The notes beneath the pieces were generated by a model. The model worked only from the letters and a program-made list of their open reading frames with translations. It searched no databases and had not been told where the DNA came from. Shown here in pieces: positions 1 through 9,176 of a stretch of DNA of 41,389 nucleotides; positions within the stretch are counted from its first letter, which is position 1; each line of letters begins with the position of its first letter. Location of the stretch: IMG/VR virus record IMGVR_UViG_3300025137_000081, positions 1-41,389 of that record; one strand, given 5' to 3'. The position numbers and the translations under genes are program-made. The stretch is from a virus.

Positions 1-204
1 GATTGTATTCTTTCCACCAAAAGAAGCCATTTGATATAAAGGCATTTCTACCTTTTGGGTCATAGCCCATAAATCAATTGGTCCCATATCCATAGGCTCA
101 GGGTTACCAAGCATTTGGGTTAGGTGATAAGAATCAACATGTGAACTTGCTTTATAGCTTGTATCACGTAGGAAAATCCCATTATTTAAAACTGGAGTTG
201 CCAT
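1..204 (-). CDS. Probable major capsid protein, N-terminal 68 codons only
   Basis: The minus-strand frame starts at ATG 204-202 in an A-rich leader (AAAAATTATG) and stays open to the window edge, so the gene is cut by the window and not broken. The visible product begins MATPVLNNGIFLRD and contains LWAMTQKVEMPLYQMASF. It is the next gene after portal and a scaffold-like protein, the usual place for the capsid gene in this kind of module, and I infer capsid identity mainly from that order. A different head protein cannot be excluded from 68 residues. Confidence 0.5.
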   Translation of the reverse strand, partial: MATPVLNNGIFLRDTSYKASSHVDSYHLTQMLGNPEPMDMGPIDLWAMTQKVEMPLYQMASFGGKNTI

Positions 205-266
205 AATTTTTGATTGTTTTTAGTTAATAATTAATTTTACTCTGTTAATATTTAATACATACTTGA

Positions 267-1568
267 TTAAATTCTTTTAAATATGTTGGTAGGTCTTTGA
301 ATCTTTCTTTTAGATGAAGTTTTTTTACTTTCTTCATCTCTTGCTTGCACACCTAATGAAGCACCGCCTGCATTAGTTTGCTCACTCTTCAATTTTCTGA
401 CCGTCTTCTCAACACTCTTTTGTGCACCCTTATCCATTATCTTTGCTTTGTAAGCTACTGGGTCTTGTAATAGCCACAGAGCCTCAGAGATTAATCCATA
501 ATTAGGTTCCACAAATTGATATTTTTCTAGTAGGTGTCCTAATAGATTAGTATTAGTTCCACTTACTGATGGGTAATTAGGCTGAACTAAACCATTATAT
601 AACATGGCTTGAGTTTTTCTGTCAACTTTAATATCTCCCAATTTACCTTCTTTTAATGTTTCATATACATTCTTCATGTACGCTTGTGATGCATTTTCTT
701 GTTGTTTCTTTTTAAGCTCTTGCTCTTGCAATTTTCTTGCAACAACTTTTTCTTGCATCTTATCCAATTTAGGTTTAAACTTAGAAGCTTGTGATTCAAG
801 TTTGCCTAAGTCTTTCCAAATTTCAATTTCTTCTTGTATATCTTCAGCAGTACCATATCCTGTTGCACTTAAATACTCAGTGATAATTTTTTCTTGATCA
901 CCTGCTTTTTTAATGTTTAACTCTTTATGCTGCTCTACTTGTGATAATGTAGAAAATAAACCTTTTAAATCTTTACCACCATCTGCTACATATTTTGCAG
1001 CTATTTGTAATTCTTGTGGTAAGCTCTGAAAAAATTGCTTTGGTGTTTCACGTCTTACTTGATTAGCTTTTTCTTCTAAGTTAGCTTCAATAAGTTCTTC
1101 CCAATCTTTAGCACTATATTCCTCTAAAGCTTTATCATCATCAAAAGGAACAATCTTATCATCTTTAATTAGTTTTCCAAATACATCTGAAATACCACTG
1201 ATAGATTTTCTACCTCTCTTTTCTTCTTTTTTAGTTTCAACTTCTTCTTCTTCTACATTGTCTAGAGAATCTAGTATATCCTCAGCTACTTCTGGTTTAG
1301 ATTCAGCTTTTACTTCTTCAGTAGTTTCTTCAGTAGTTTCATCTACTTTGGTTTCTTCTACTTTAGCATCTAAATCATCTACATCACTGACATCTGGGTC
1401 TGCAAAAGACATATCAGCTTTTTCCCCTCTTGAAAAAATACTTTTAGGTTTAGCCTTAGTATCTTGAATCATATCAGCACCGCTTGGAGCAGCATTGAAT
1501 ATTTCATCTAAATTTACATCTACTTGTTCTACTTTACTATTCACAGTTTGTGTTTGCGTTGCACTCAT
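267..1568 (-). CDS. Acidic scaffold-like head protein (433 aa)
   Basis: I do not recognise a named family. The first 120 residues are strongly acidic and low complexity (runs such as TEETTEEVKAE and NVEEEEVETKKEEKRGRK). The middle and C-terminal half is Lys/Glu/Gln-rich and probably helical (QEQELKKKQQENASQ near residue 285), ending in a basic tail (KRKIQRPTNIFKRI). An acidic, helical protein lying between portal and capsid genes is typical of a scaffolding or assembly protein, so that role is inferred from position and composition. It lies 130 bp downstream of the portal stop and 62 bp before the presumed capsid gene. It could instead be an internal virion protein. Confidence 0.6.
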   Translation of the reverse strand: MSATQTQTVNSKVEQVDVNLDEIFNAAPSGADMIQDTKAKPKSIFSRGEKADMSFADPDVSDVDDLDAKVEETKVDETTEETTEEVKAESKPEVAEDILDSLDNVEEEEVETKKEEKRGRKSISGISDVFGKLIKDDKIVPFDDDKALEEYSAKDWEELIEANLEEKANQVRRETPKQFFQSLPQELQIAAKYVADGGKDLKGLFSTLSQVEQHKELNIKKAGDQEKIITEYLSATGYGTAEDIQEEIEIWKDLGKLESQASKFKPKLDKMQEKVVARKLQEQELKKKQQENASQAYMKNVYETLKEGKLGDIKVDRKTQAMLYNGLVQPNYPSVSGTNTNLLGHLLEKYQFVEPNYGLISEALWLLQDPVAYKAKIMDKGAQKSVEKTVRKLKSEQTNAGGASLGVQARDEESKKTSSKRKIQRPTNIFKRI

Positions 1569-1684
1569 AATATTTGTTGGTTTTAATATTAATACTTCTT
1601 ACATATATAATATAAGAAATCTTTTATAATATATTGGTATGTTAAACTTAAAAAATTTTTAGAAAAATGAAAATAAATTGCAGT

Positions 1685-1696
1685 ATATAGCTAACG
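1685..1696 (-). repeat. 12-bp repeat CGTTAGCTATAT, copy 1
   Basis: On the minus strand this reads CGTTAGCTATAT and begins one base after the portal stop codon. The same 12-mer follows the stop of the gene ending at 15896, and a third copy lies at 13926-13937. Similarity between copies 1 and 2 continues past the core with one gap (TGC then TTTATTTTCA). The function is unknown. The 129-bp gap that holds it (1569-1697) is otherwise AT-rich, with no gene visible. Confidence 0.6.
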
Positions 1697-1697
1697 C

Positions 1698-4448
1698 TTA
1701 CTTTTTATCTTTCTTTTTTGGTGAATCATACTTGTTTTTGTTCTCCCTTGCTATTTGTAGTTTAGTGTTAGCAATTTGTTTGTCAGCAGCTATTTTTTCC
1801 CTTTCAACAGATAATCTACTATTCTCCATAGATGATTTAGAAGCATTCTCTTCACGCTTTAAATTCATTTGTTCACGGTACTGTGTAGTTTCTCTAATAT
1901 CTTTCATAGCATCTTGAAAATCAGATTGTTGGTTTTGATTAATATCAACCATAGAACCATATCCTGCTGATCTAATTTCTGCTAATGTAATATCATTCTG
2001 TCTGTCTTTTTCATTTTCAGCCATTTCAACTTGAAGTTTTTGCTGATCTTCTTGAGCCTTAGCTTTTAATTGTTGTTCCTGCATCTGACGTTGCTGTTGC
2101 ATATCTTGCTCTCTTTGCTTTTGCACTCTAGTTTCAGAATCTTTTAGTATATCTGATACTTCTGCAATTGAGTCAGCTTTAACAATATTACCTAATTCAT
2201 AGATACTTGCTCCAGTAGTATTATTAGTAAGAGCCATTTGTTTAAGATTTTCTAATATAGCTCTATGATTAGTTTTAGTAGTTGCAAATACATTAAAATC
2301 TCTTAGTAATAAATCAGTTCCATTTATCTGAAAATTGACCTTCTCAGCTTCTGTAGAGATATAAGATAATCTAACACTTGGATTAGTACTATAATAGTAT
2401 TGAGCTAAGTCAGTTCTCATTTGATGCACTCTTGGCATTAGATGATCTGAATGCTGTACAAAATACATCTCTGTTTGAGCGTATGATTGTTGCATAGCCT
2501 GAACTACTCCAGTAGCTGTTTGAGCTGATACAGCTCCTCCTAGACGTTGTGGGTTAATACCTATAGCATCAAAACATTGTTGTTTAAAGTAATTAGCTAA
2601 TTGTATTCTTGACATCAACCTACTAGTCTGTTCCATGTTCAGAGTCTGATAATGGTTGAAGTTGGTAGCATTCTCAGTATTAGTAATTGAAGTATCTAAT
2701 GGTAACATTTGAAAATCTTTCATTGCCACCCATGCTTTTGAATAATTATTTTTACCCCAATCTTCCCCCATGGAATGACGTGGTAAAGCATTTTGATCAA
2801 ACATGATTACTGTTCCTAATTCATCTATTAGAATGTCTGCAATCTGGTTATTAACCATATTGTATCCAACTTGGTATGCTTTCATTAGATCAACTAATGA
2901 TGTAGATCTAGTGTTTCTATCTGAAAATACTCTTCCTTCTACAGGAAGTTTACATCCATAAAGTGTATTGTTTCCTTTAAATTGAAAAGGCAATCTACCA
3001 GGTTTAGTTCTGTTAATACCTAAATAAATAGGGTTTATATTATCACCCATAGTAGATCTCCACATAGCAGGTAAATTTGGACCTATCTTAACTCCACCCC
3101 AAACTTCATTAATCCATATCCATTCTATGTGTTCACCCTGCAATAAATTTTCTTTGCTTTTGTTCTTGAAAATTGACGTATCAAAAATTGCTTTCTTAGT
3201 AATCTTAAATGTTTCATCAACTATTTCTTGAGTTACTTCTCCATCATCTTCTATCTTTGTTAAATGTCCTACTTTTCTTTGAGTCTTCCAATATATTGTT
3301 GCAACTCTTAATAGGTTTCCTTCACCCCAAGATGATACATCTTCATTCTCATCAAGTATCTCACTTAGTATATCACCACCATTTGCTGGATCATTCCAAT
3401 AGTTACTTGTAAATTGTCTGTATGCTAAACCTGGTGAATTAGTATTCCATTCATGTGATCTTGTTGCATCATAATATGCCCCATCATTTTGGTATCCATT
3501 TACTTGATATTGTGCTGATCTAGCTGGATAAATTCTTTGTAATGACTTTAGTTGTTTTTCATCCATTAAATAACCATATCTATCAATTGCATCTGATACA
3601 GTCATTAGATCAACTTTACCTGCATAATTTGAATCTGCAATATATCTTTGATCTGGGGACTTCTGATAAAATGTTAATACAGGATTCCATAGCTCAACAT
3701 CATAGTCATCTTCTAACATACGGAAATGCCAAAACTCTCTATCTGCAATAAGCATATCTCTAAAGCCTCTTTCTTCAAGTTCTTGCATTTTAAATCTTTC
3801 ATCATCTACTGCAAGTTGGTGGGATGCCCATTCTTCAACCATACTTCTGTATGACTTACTAAAGAAGTCTTCAATTTCTGGTAATGATTTAATAGCTTCA
3901 GGAGACATTTGCTGTTGTGCTTCTTCAGAAGCAGGGTCCATACCCATATCAACCATTCTACGTACAAGGTTAGCTTCAGCATCTGATAATAGAGCTTCTT
4001 CTATTTGCATTCTTTTTTGTTCTAGCATCTCATTATAGGATGCATCATCTACTGCTCTAAATTGTACTTTGGAATATCTCTTTGCAAATTCACCAGTTAA
4101 TACATTGATTACATTAGGAACAATTGGATAAAATTTTAATTCTAATGCAGAATCATTCTCTTTTGTAAGAGTGTCCATTAAATCTTTGTATTCATTATCT
4201 GGCTCAACAATGTAATCTGATTTATCAATTACACCTTTTGCTAATTTATAATTCTTTAATAACCTTCTAGAATTTATACGTAAAAATTCTATACCTTGAA
4301 GTTCTAACCAATCTAAGTTCCAAGCTGCCCAATCATCATCTTTCTTTTTATATGGTAAAAATTGAACTGGCTGCGTTAAACTAGAAAACGTTGGTCCAGC
4401 TTCAGCTTTGGCACCATTCTTAAGTTGCATTGCATTTAATACTCTCAT
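1698..4448 (-). CDS. Portal protein (916 aa)
   Basis: Large portal of the crAss-like type, forming the head vertex channel for DNA and the head-tail connection. It is called from its size, its position directly downstream of the terminase gene (stop and start adjacent at 4449/4448), and a sequence style typical of these portals: an N-terminal wing-like region, and a long C-terminal Gln/Lys/Glu-rich helical tail (about residues 765-916, for example QREQDMQQQRQMQEQQLKAK) ending in KYDSPKKKDKK. The tail looks like a coiled coil or a disordered region. No catalytic motif is expected. Many podovirus-type portals are 500-750 aa, so this one is long, which agrees with crAss-like phages. Confidence 0.8.
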   Translation of the reverse strand: MRVLNAMQLKNGAKAEAGPTFSSLTQPVQFLPYKKKDDDWAAWNLDWLELQGIEFLRINSRRLLKNYKLAKGVIDKSDYIVEPDNEYKDLMDTLTKENDSALELKFYPIVPNVINVLTGEFAKRYSKVQFRAVDDASYNEMLEQKRMQIEEALLSDAEANLVRRMVDMGMDPASEEAQQQMSPEAIKSLPEIEDFFSKSYRSMVEEWASHQLAVDDERFKMQELEERGFRDMLIADREFWHFRMLEDDYDVELWNPVLTFYQKSPDQRYIADSNYAGKVDLMTVSDAIDRYGYLMDEKQLKSLQRIYPARSAQYQVNGYQNDGAYYDATRSHEWNTNSPGLAYRQFTSNYWNDPANGGDILSEILDENEDVSSWGEGNLLRVATIYWKTQRKVGHLTKIEDDGEVTQEIVDETFKITKKAIFDTSIFKNKSKENLLQGEHIEWIWINEVWGGVKIGPNLPAMWRSTMGDNINPIYLGINRTKPGRLPFQFKGNNTLYGCKLPVEGRVFSDRNTRSTSLVDLMKAYQVGYNMVNNQIADILIDELGTVIMFDQNALPRHSMGEDWGKNNYSKAWVAMKDFQMLPLDTSITNTENATNFNHYQTLNMEQTSRLMSRIQLANYFKQQCFDAIGINPQRLGGAVSAQTATGVVQAMQQSYAQTEMYFVQHSDHLMPRVHQMRTDLAQYYYSTNPSVRLSYISTEAEKVNFQINGTDLLLRDFNVFATTKTNHRAILENLKQMALTNNTTGASIYELGNIVKADSIAEVSDILKDSETRVQKQREQDMQQQRQMQEQQLKAKAQEDQQKLQVEMAENEKDRQNDITLAEIRSAGYGSMVDINQNQQSDFQDAMKDIRETTQYREQMNLKREENASKSSMENSRLSVEREKIAADKQIANTKLQIARENKNKYDSPKKKDKK

Positions 4449-6638
4449 CTATTTATAATTTTTAAAGCCAGATCTTCTTATTCTAGAATTATTATCTCTT
4501 TTACTACGCCCAAGATTCTTAAATGGGCTATACTTTAATTTACTTATTTTTTCTGAATTTACCAAGGAATTGTCCTCTGATTCACGTCTTTTGGAATATC
4601 CTCTGTTAGATTGTTGTATTTTAACAAATGCAATTAATGCACCAAATGCTACCATTCTATCCACGTTTAAACCAGGGTGGTAAGCTTGCATTTCTTTTAA
4701 TAACATTGGATCAGGTATTCTTTCTATACCTAATGTTTGTCTCATTACATTACCTTCAGTATCTGTTTCCTCATCAATCACCTCTCTTAAAAACTCAATT
4801 GCATATGAAATTAAATGACTCTTAAATAAAGTTCCAGTATTTTTCCAACCATATTCTTGATACACTGTTTTGTTAGATCCTAGATCTTTTAGAAACAATA
4901 TTTGTTGTTTAGGAACTAAGTATCTTTGTTTTTTTCTAGCAATCATATGTTGTATAAACAAGGATATATTATTCTCAACAATAGTCCAAGCATTATACCA
5001 TTCAATTATTAATTCTAATCTTTCATGTGTTCTATTAATGTCATCAAATCTACCACACCAAGCAGCTACTATTTTATCTTTTTCTATAAATTGTTCTACA
5101 TCACCGCCTGATAAAGTTCTTGTTACTTCTATTGCATTTTTATAAACAAAAATACTACACAATGAATCTGATGTAGTTGTCTTACCTTCTGACACAGGGT
5201 CAATAGAAGCATAGTATGCTCCAAAATCAGGTTTCTTTTTTGCTGGTCTTTCCCAAACTACAATAGTACCTGTTTTATCAGTTTGTTTTTTGTTAACAGG
5301 AAATTGAGATATAGGTAGTTTGCTTGTTCTAGATGCAATAACACCTGTCTCATCTCTATCTAGTTTTATTAATTCATATGGATATTCTTTTTCTTCTATT
5401 TTTTTTATTTGTTTACTTAATATACCTTGTGGAAAAATTGATTCTTTTCTATAAGCAAATGCCTCTGCAATATTTAATGGCTTTTGAGATATTCTTAATT
5501 GGAATTGTTCACCATTTAATTCATTCTTCCATCTTTCTCTTTCCATCTTAATTGCTTTGATAGCTTCCTCTATTTGAGAATTACCATAATCATCAATATA
5601 AGGTGGCATAGACCACTGTTCAGGTATAAACAACCCTGCCATACCAATAGTACCATCAGCATCCATTAGATTAGTTTCTACTGCATATATATCATTAGCA
5701 CCAGGATTCAGTATCATATCCTTTAAAGGATTACACTGTTCTAAATCACCTACAGATCCTGCTGCTATAAATTGTCCAGTTGTCATCATACCTGAAGACA
5801 TAGCAGGACGCAGATACTCATATGTCTGCATCATGTTTTTTGCAATACCTGCTTCCTCATGAAAGAAGTAAGTACATGGACCCCCTACCCCTGTAGTAGC
5901 ATTCTTTTCAAAAGAAGCACCTTGTATTTTAGATTTGAGCCCTCTGGATGTTTTTCTATTGTTTATTTTTACTTCAATCTGTTGTTGCCATAATAATACC
6001 TTTTCTGGATTACTTGGCCTATACCATGCAGTATGCTCATTTAAAAAAGTTTTATATTCTTCAAGAAATTTCCATGAACCTTTATCATTTATATAATCTT
6101 TAAGTGATGCTCCTACTTTGCATATAGATCCTTCTTCAAACCAGTATTGGTTTATAATTTTACCCATATGAAAATATGATGAAGCTATCTGTCTTTTTTT
6201 AAGTATAGCAACATGTTGATTATTTAGTTCTGCAATGATTTCATATAATGCCATGTGATATTGAGCATCTCTTACTTTTGCAAAACCATAACGCTTTTCT
6301 TCTTTATCAAAAATAGGAAGGAAATTAAGCCACATATAATAGTCCCTAGTTAGGTACCATTCTTTATTGCCATCTTTGTAGATTACACCTGTTCTACATT
6401 TATTTTTTTGATCATTCCAATATGCATTAAAATCTTTAGATCTAAAAGGTGCACTACAATAATTACCCTGATCATTAAATATTCTAGCTTGCTCATTAAA
6501 TTTTAAAGCCATCTTGGTAAAATTATACTCACCAGGTTCTTTAAAAATAAGCTCTAGATATTCTTGAAAATCAGCATCAGTTTGAAATTCTTTTGTACCC
6601 CATTTACCATCATATATAGGAATAATTCTACTCATCAT
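4449..6638 (-). CDS. terL: Terminase large subunit (729 aa)
   Basis: ATP-driven DNA packaging motor and headful nuclease. A divergent Walker A region (KKRQIASSYF, near residue 146) and a Walker B/catalytic segment (TYFFHEEAG, near 258-264) mark the ATPase domain. The C-terminal RNase H-like nuclease shows an acidic first motif (SIDPVSEGK, near 475), a middle acidic motif (TIVENN) and a last Asp (NVDRMVAFG). The far C-terminus is basic (SKRRESED, RSKRDNNSRIRR). The start overlaps the GroES-like gene by 11 nt, which suggests translational coupling. No small terminase subunit is recognisable beside it. Confidence 0.9.
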   Translation of the reverse strand: MMSRIIPIYDGKWGTKEFQTDADFQEYLELIFKEPGEYNFTKMALKFNEQARIFNDQGNYCSAPFRSKDFNAYWNDQKNKCRTGVIYKDGNKEWYLTRDYYMWLNFLPIFDKEEKRYGFAKVRDAQYHMALYEIIAELNNQHVAILKKRQIASSYFHMGKIINQYWFEEGSICKVGASLKDYINDKGSWKFLEEYKTFLNEHTAWYRPSNPEKVLLWQQQIEVKINNRKTSRGLKSKIQGASFEKNATTGVGGPCTYFFHEEAGIAKNMMQTYEYLRPAMSSGMMTTGQFIAAGSVGDLEQCNPLKDMILNPGANDIYAVETNLMDADGTIGMAGLFIPEQWSMPPYIDDYGNSQIEEAIKAIKMERERWKNELNGEQFQLRISQKPLNIAEAFAYRKESIFPQGILSKQIKKIEEKEYPYELIKLDRDETGVIASRTSKLPISQFPVNKKQTDKTGTIVVWERPAKKKPDFGAYYASIDPVSEGKTTTSDSLCSIFVYKNAIEVTRTLSGGDVEQFIEKDKIVAAWCGRFDDINRTHERLELIIEWYNAWTIVENNISLFIQHMIARKKQRYLVPKQQILFLKDLGSNKTVYQEYGWKNTGTLFKSHLISYAIEFLREVIDEETDTEGNVMRQTLGIERIPDPMLLKEMQAYHPGLNVDRMVAFGALIAFVKIQQSNRGYSKRRESEDNSLVNSEKISKLKYSPFKNLGRSKRDNNSRIRRSGFKNYK

Positions 6639-6909
6639 ATCTTATAATTGCATAGACATCTCCTAATTGCAATAATAAGTGTTCTTCCCCATTATGTTGC
6701 ATTGGTGTTGGCATAGCATGATCTGCATATTGCACTGTATCACCAATTTGTATTGACGTTACTTCATCTCCTCTTCCTACAACTGTACCTTGAAAAGTTT
6801 GCTTGGAAAATTGTTCAGGTAAATATAAACCTGATGCAGTTTTAGTCTCTGGTTTTATTTCTTTAATTAACAATTTCATTCCTACTGGTACTACTGTTTG
6901 ATTTCTCAT
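6628..6909 (-). CDS. GroES-like co-chaperonin (93 aa)
   Basis: The whole protein fits the chaperonin-10 pattern: an N-terminal strand (VVPVGMKLLIKEI), the mobile-loop region (ETKTASGLYLP), the FQGTVVGRGD turn, the IGDTVQYAD segment and a C-terminal strand (LGDVYAIIRYDE). Co-chaperonin rings cap the host GroEL chamber, and phage versions such as T4 gp31 help fold capsid protein. Its place directly upstream of and overlapping terL, inside the head module, supports an assembly role. Length matches cellular GroES (about 95 aa). Binding of the host GroEL is inferred. Confidence 0.82.
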   Translation of the reverse strand: MRNQTVVPVGMKLLIKEIKPETKTASGLYLPEQFSKQTFQGTVVGRGDEVTSIQIGDTVQYADHAMPTPMQHNGEEHLLLQLGDVYAIIRYDE

Positions 6910-6942
6910 CTTTTTATTTGGTTTTTTATAATTAAACTTTGT

Positions 6943-7461
6943 TTACATTTGGTCATAAGCAAGACCTGCACCACCACGTACTGAGCTTTCTTGTTCATTT
7001 CTCATATCAGTAAAAGCTCCTTTATATGATTGTCTGATATTTTCAAACTTAGCAGCTGCATTAATCATAGAGTTCATATTACCATCTCTACCATGTTCTA
7101 TGGGTGTTACCTCCATATACTTAGCAAGTCTGTCTAACATAGCCTTAATACCTACATAAGCCCTAAAAGTAGGTGTCTCATACATTTTTTTACACATGTC
7201 TATTCCATACCTAATCTTTGGATCTTCTGGTGACTCTTCTAAACCAATCTCTTCAATTATTATATCTTCCTTTTCATGTTCTGGTAAATTAAAAAAAGGA
7301 TTTAAATCAGGATTAGGACAAGTCATATAAAATAAATACTGATATATCTGCATATGTGTATCAGGGTATTCATCCATAATACCTTTTAAAAATGGAAGGG
7401 AATAACAGTGTTCTGTTAATATTAGTTTACTATTCTGTATATCAAATAATTTTACTATCAT
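6943..7461 (-). CDS. Conserved-looking head-module protein, unknown function (172 aa)
   Basis: No family recognised. Features include an N-terminal strand (MIVKLFDIQNSKLIL), an aromatic patch (IYQYLFYMTCPNPDLNPFF), an acidic stretch (EKEDIIIEEIG) and a mostly helical C-terminal half ending in a Gly-rich tail (SSVRGGAGLAYDQM). There is no signal peptide or membrane segment. It sits 9 nt downstream of the next upstream gene and 33 nt before the GroES-like gene, so it belongs to the same late operon. A packaging or head-completion role is possible but is inferred only from position. Confidence 0.7.
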   Translation of the reverse strand: MIVKLFDIQNSKLILTEHCYSLPFLKGIMDEYPDTHMQIYQYLFYMTCPNPDLNPFFNLPEHEKEDIIIEEIGLEESPEDPKIRYGIDMCKKMYETPTFRAYVGIKAMLDRLAKYMEVTPIEHGRDGNMNSMINAAAKFENIRQSYKGAFTDMRNEQESSVRGGAGLAYDQM

Positions 7462-7470
7462 AAGCTTTTA

Positions 7471-7815
7471 TTAAGATGGACAATTAGCACAGCCGTCAGT
7501 ACATAAATCATTACAATCTCTAGCGTTTAGTATTGCAACTAAAGAATTATAACTGTTTACTACATGTAATCCAAAACTTGACTGATCTACATTAAATGCA
7601 TTTTTCATTATTAATGTACACACAGGTAAATAAACATTATCATATGGATCAAACTTTCTTGATACACCAACTATTTCATTAACATCAATATATATTGGTG
7701 TTTGTTTATTATAAGTTAGTTTAGTTGGTGATCCAGTATCAGGATCATAATCAACTAGTATCTCACATTTAGTAAGGGTTCTATAGTCAGGTTTAAAAAT
7801 TGGAATTCTAGGCAT
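7471..7815 (-). CDS. Late protein with Cys-rich C-terminus, unknown function (114 aa)
   Basis: Predicted beta-rich body (CEILVDYDPDTGSPTKLTY, PIYIDVNEIVGVSRKF, VYLPVCTLIMKNAF) followed by a short tail with four closely spaced cysteines (CNDLCTDGCANCPS). The tail could bind a metal or form disulphides, and it would fit a small virion protein. It is packed between the nuclease gene (5 nt away) and the 172-aa gene (9 nt away). No named family recognised. Confidence 0.7.
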   Translation of the reverse strand: MPRIPIFKPDYRTLTKCEILVDYDPDTGSPTKLTYNKQTPIYIDVNEIVGVSRKFDPYDNVYLPVCTLIMKNAFNVDQSSFGLHVVNSYNSLVAILNARDCNDLCTDGCANCPS

Positions 7816-7820
7816 AGTAT

Positions 7821-8639
7821 TTATTTATTTAAGTTATCTTTTAACCACATCACTAATGAGTTAACCTCATCCTTTAAATATGGTAATTCATATATTTTTA
7901 TATCTTCTAATACTGGCTCACCATTGACATGTTCATTAATTGGGTAGCCATTTGTATCAGTACCTACTTGTTTAAATTTAACATGTTGTATAGTAAGTTT
8001 ACCAATCTTTAGTTTAGGGTTATGCTTTTTAATAATATACGCATAAATACTGAGCTGTAGGTTATAATGATTCAAATTACAGTCATCTAAATGGTTTACA
8101 GGCCTAAACATCTTGTTTGTGATTCCTTCCCAATTAGTAAATCCTTTTTCTTTTATTTCTTTATTAGTTTTATAATCATTTATATTTATATAACCATTTA
8201 CTACTTCTACTACGTCAGCTTGTCCACATACCCCAATTGATTTTAAATATACTAAATGCTCAGGATACACTCCTTCAGATAGTTTCTGAACAGGTGCTAA
8301 CTTAACACCAGTTTCATTTACTATTGGTTTAACAATAGGTACTTCAACACCATGGCGTTCTATGGTTTTAAAGTCTAACATATCTGCTTCTCTTTGATTG
8401 TGGTAAAAATTACCTAAAGTAATTGCTCTATTTGTTTCACCATCCCAAGCAGCAATAATTTCTTTAGGGGTCATACCATACCACTTAGATCTTTTGTTCT
8501 TTGAAGACTTAACAGCTTGACCATCTCTATCAAACTTAGGTTTAAACTTACCTATAAATGATGTTACACTAAGCCAAGTAATGTTAGCATCATCTATACT
8601 TTCATATAAGTGTCCTTCTTCTTTAAATGAAATAGCCAT
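7821..8639 (-). CDS. PD-(D/E)XK nuclease, RecB/Cas4-like (272 aa)
   Basis: The PD-(D/E)XK core is visible: an early helix with HNQREAD, an Asp in CGQADVVEVV, the catalytic pair in INDYKTNKEI (D...K), and the downstream Gln/Tyr helix motif LQLSIYAYIIKK. The order and spacing fit RecB/Cas4-type nucleases that process DNA ends. A nuclease of this type is common in the structural arm of crAss-like phages, where it may act in packaging or DNA maturation. The start ATG shares one base with the preceding gene's stop (8639). All motif residues needed for activity appear intact. Confidence 0.78.
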   Translation of the reverse strand: MAISFKEEGHLYESIDDANITWLSVTSFIGKFKPKFDRDGQAVKSSKNKRSKWYGMTPKEIIAAWDGETNRAITLGNFYHNQREADMLDFKTIERHGVEVPIVKPIVNETGVKLAPVQKLSEGVYPEHLVYLKSIGVCGQADVVEVVNGYININDYKTNKEIKEKGFTNWEGITNKMFRPVNHLDDCNLNHYNLQLSIYAYIIKKHNPKLKIGKLTIQHVKFKQVGTDTNGYPINEHVNGEPVLEDIKIYELPYLKDEVNSLVMWLKDNLNK

Positions 8640-8827
8640 CAGTCTAGAGTTGTATTAGCAGTCCACATATTTCCATATAGTGGTATATCTTGTTTAGATG
8701 GAGCTACTATATTATAAACTACAGTGGTTGGCTTCTCACTTAGTAAAGTTATAGCTTCTTCAGCAGTAATTTGTTCTTCTGCTAATAGTTCACCTACAAT
8801 TTGTGCTTTGGTTAATTTTTCAGTCAT
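8639..8827 (-). CDS. Small protein, unknown function (62 aa)
   Basis: The N-terminal half is helical and Leu/Glu/Ala-rich (KAQIVGELLAEEQITAEEA), like a short UBA/SHOCT-type helix pair. The second half is neutral (VVYNIVAPSKQDIPLYGN). It overlaps the upstream Cys-rich gene by 8 nt and touches the nuclease gene at one base, so it is read in the same operon. No family recognised. Confidence 0.65.
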   Translation of the reverse strand: MTEKLTKAQIVGELLAEEQITAEEAITLLSEKPTTVVYNIVAPSKQDIPLYGNMWTANTTLD

Positions 8828-9176
8828 TTTTTTCTATTTGTTTAATTAATAATTCTTCTGTTTCTTCTGGCATTAATGCACTCCAATATCCTTTTGGACA
8901 TTCACTTGACAATGATCTAACTTTAAAAGCTAAACTACATCCACAATCTGAACAGCAAGGTTGTGTACCAGGAGCTAAACAATCATCCCCTTTAGCATCA
9001 AACAAAGAACACTTGATACATATCTGAAATCTATCAGTAGCAACTGCTTCAATATGTTCTTTTTTAAATGTATTATTTTTAATGCCTTCAGCAATTTTAT
9101 CTATATTTTTAAATACATCTAAATATTTTGACCATTTACTTTTCACTTCTAAATTTTTTCTTTTTAATAATATCAA
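8820..9176 (-). CDS. Zinc-ribbon-like Cys-rich protein (118 aa)
   Basis: A helical N-terminus rich in Lys is followed by a cysteine cluster from about residue 53: CIKCSLF, DDCLAPG, CCSDCGC, SECPKGYW. The repeated CxxC pairs and the ending CPKGYW resemble a zinc-binding module found in many Bacteroidota phage proteins. Zinc binding is inferred from the cysteines; the partner is unknown. It overlaps the IHF-like gene by 41 nt and the 62-aa gene by 8 nt. Confidence 0.7.
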   Translation of the reverse strand: MILLKRKNLEVKSKWSKYLDVFKNIDKIAEGIKNNTFKKEHIEAVATDRFQICIKCSLFDAKGDDCLAPGTQPCCSDCGCSLAFKVRSLSSECPKGYWSALMPEETEELLIKQIEKND

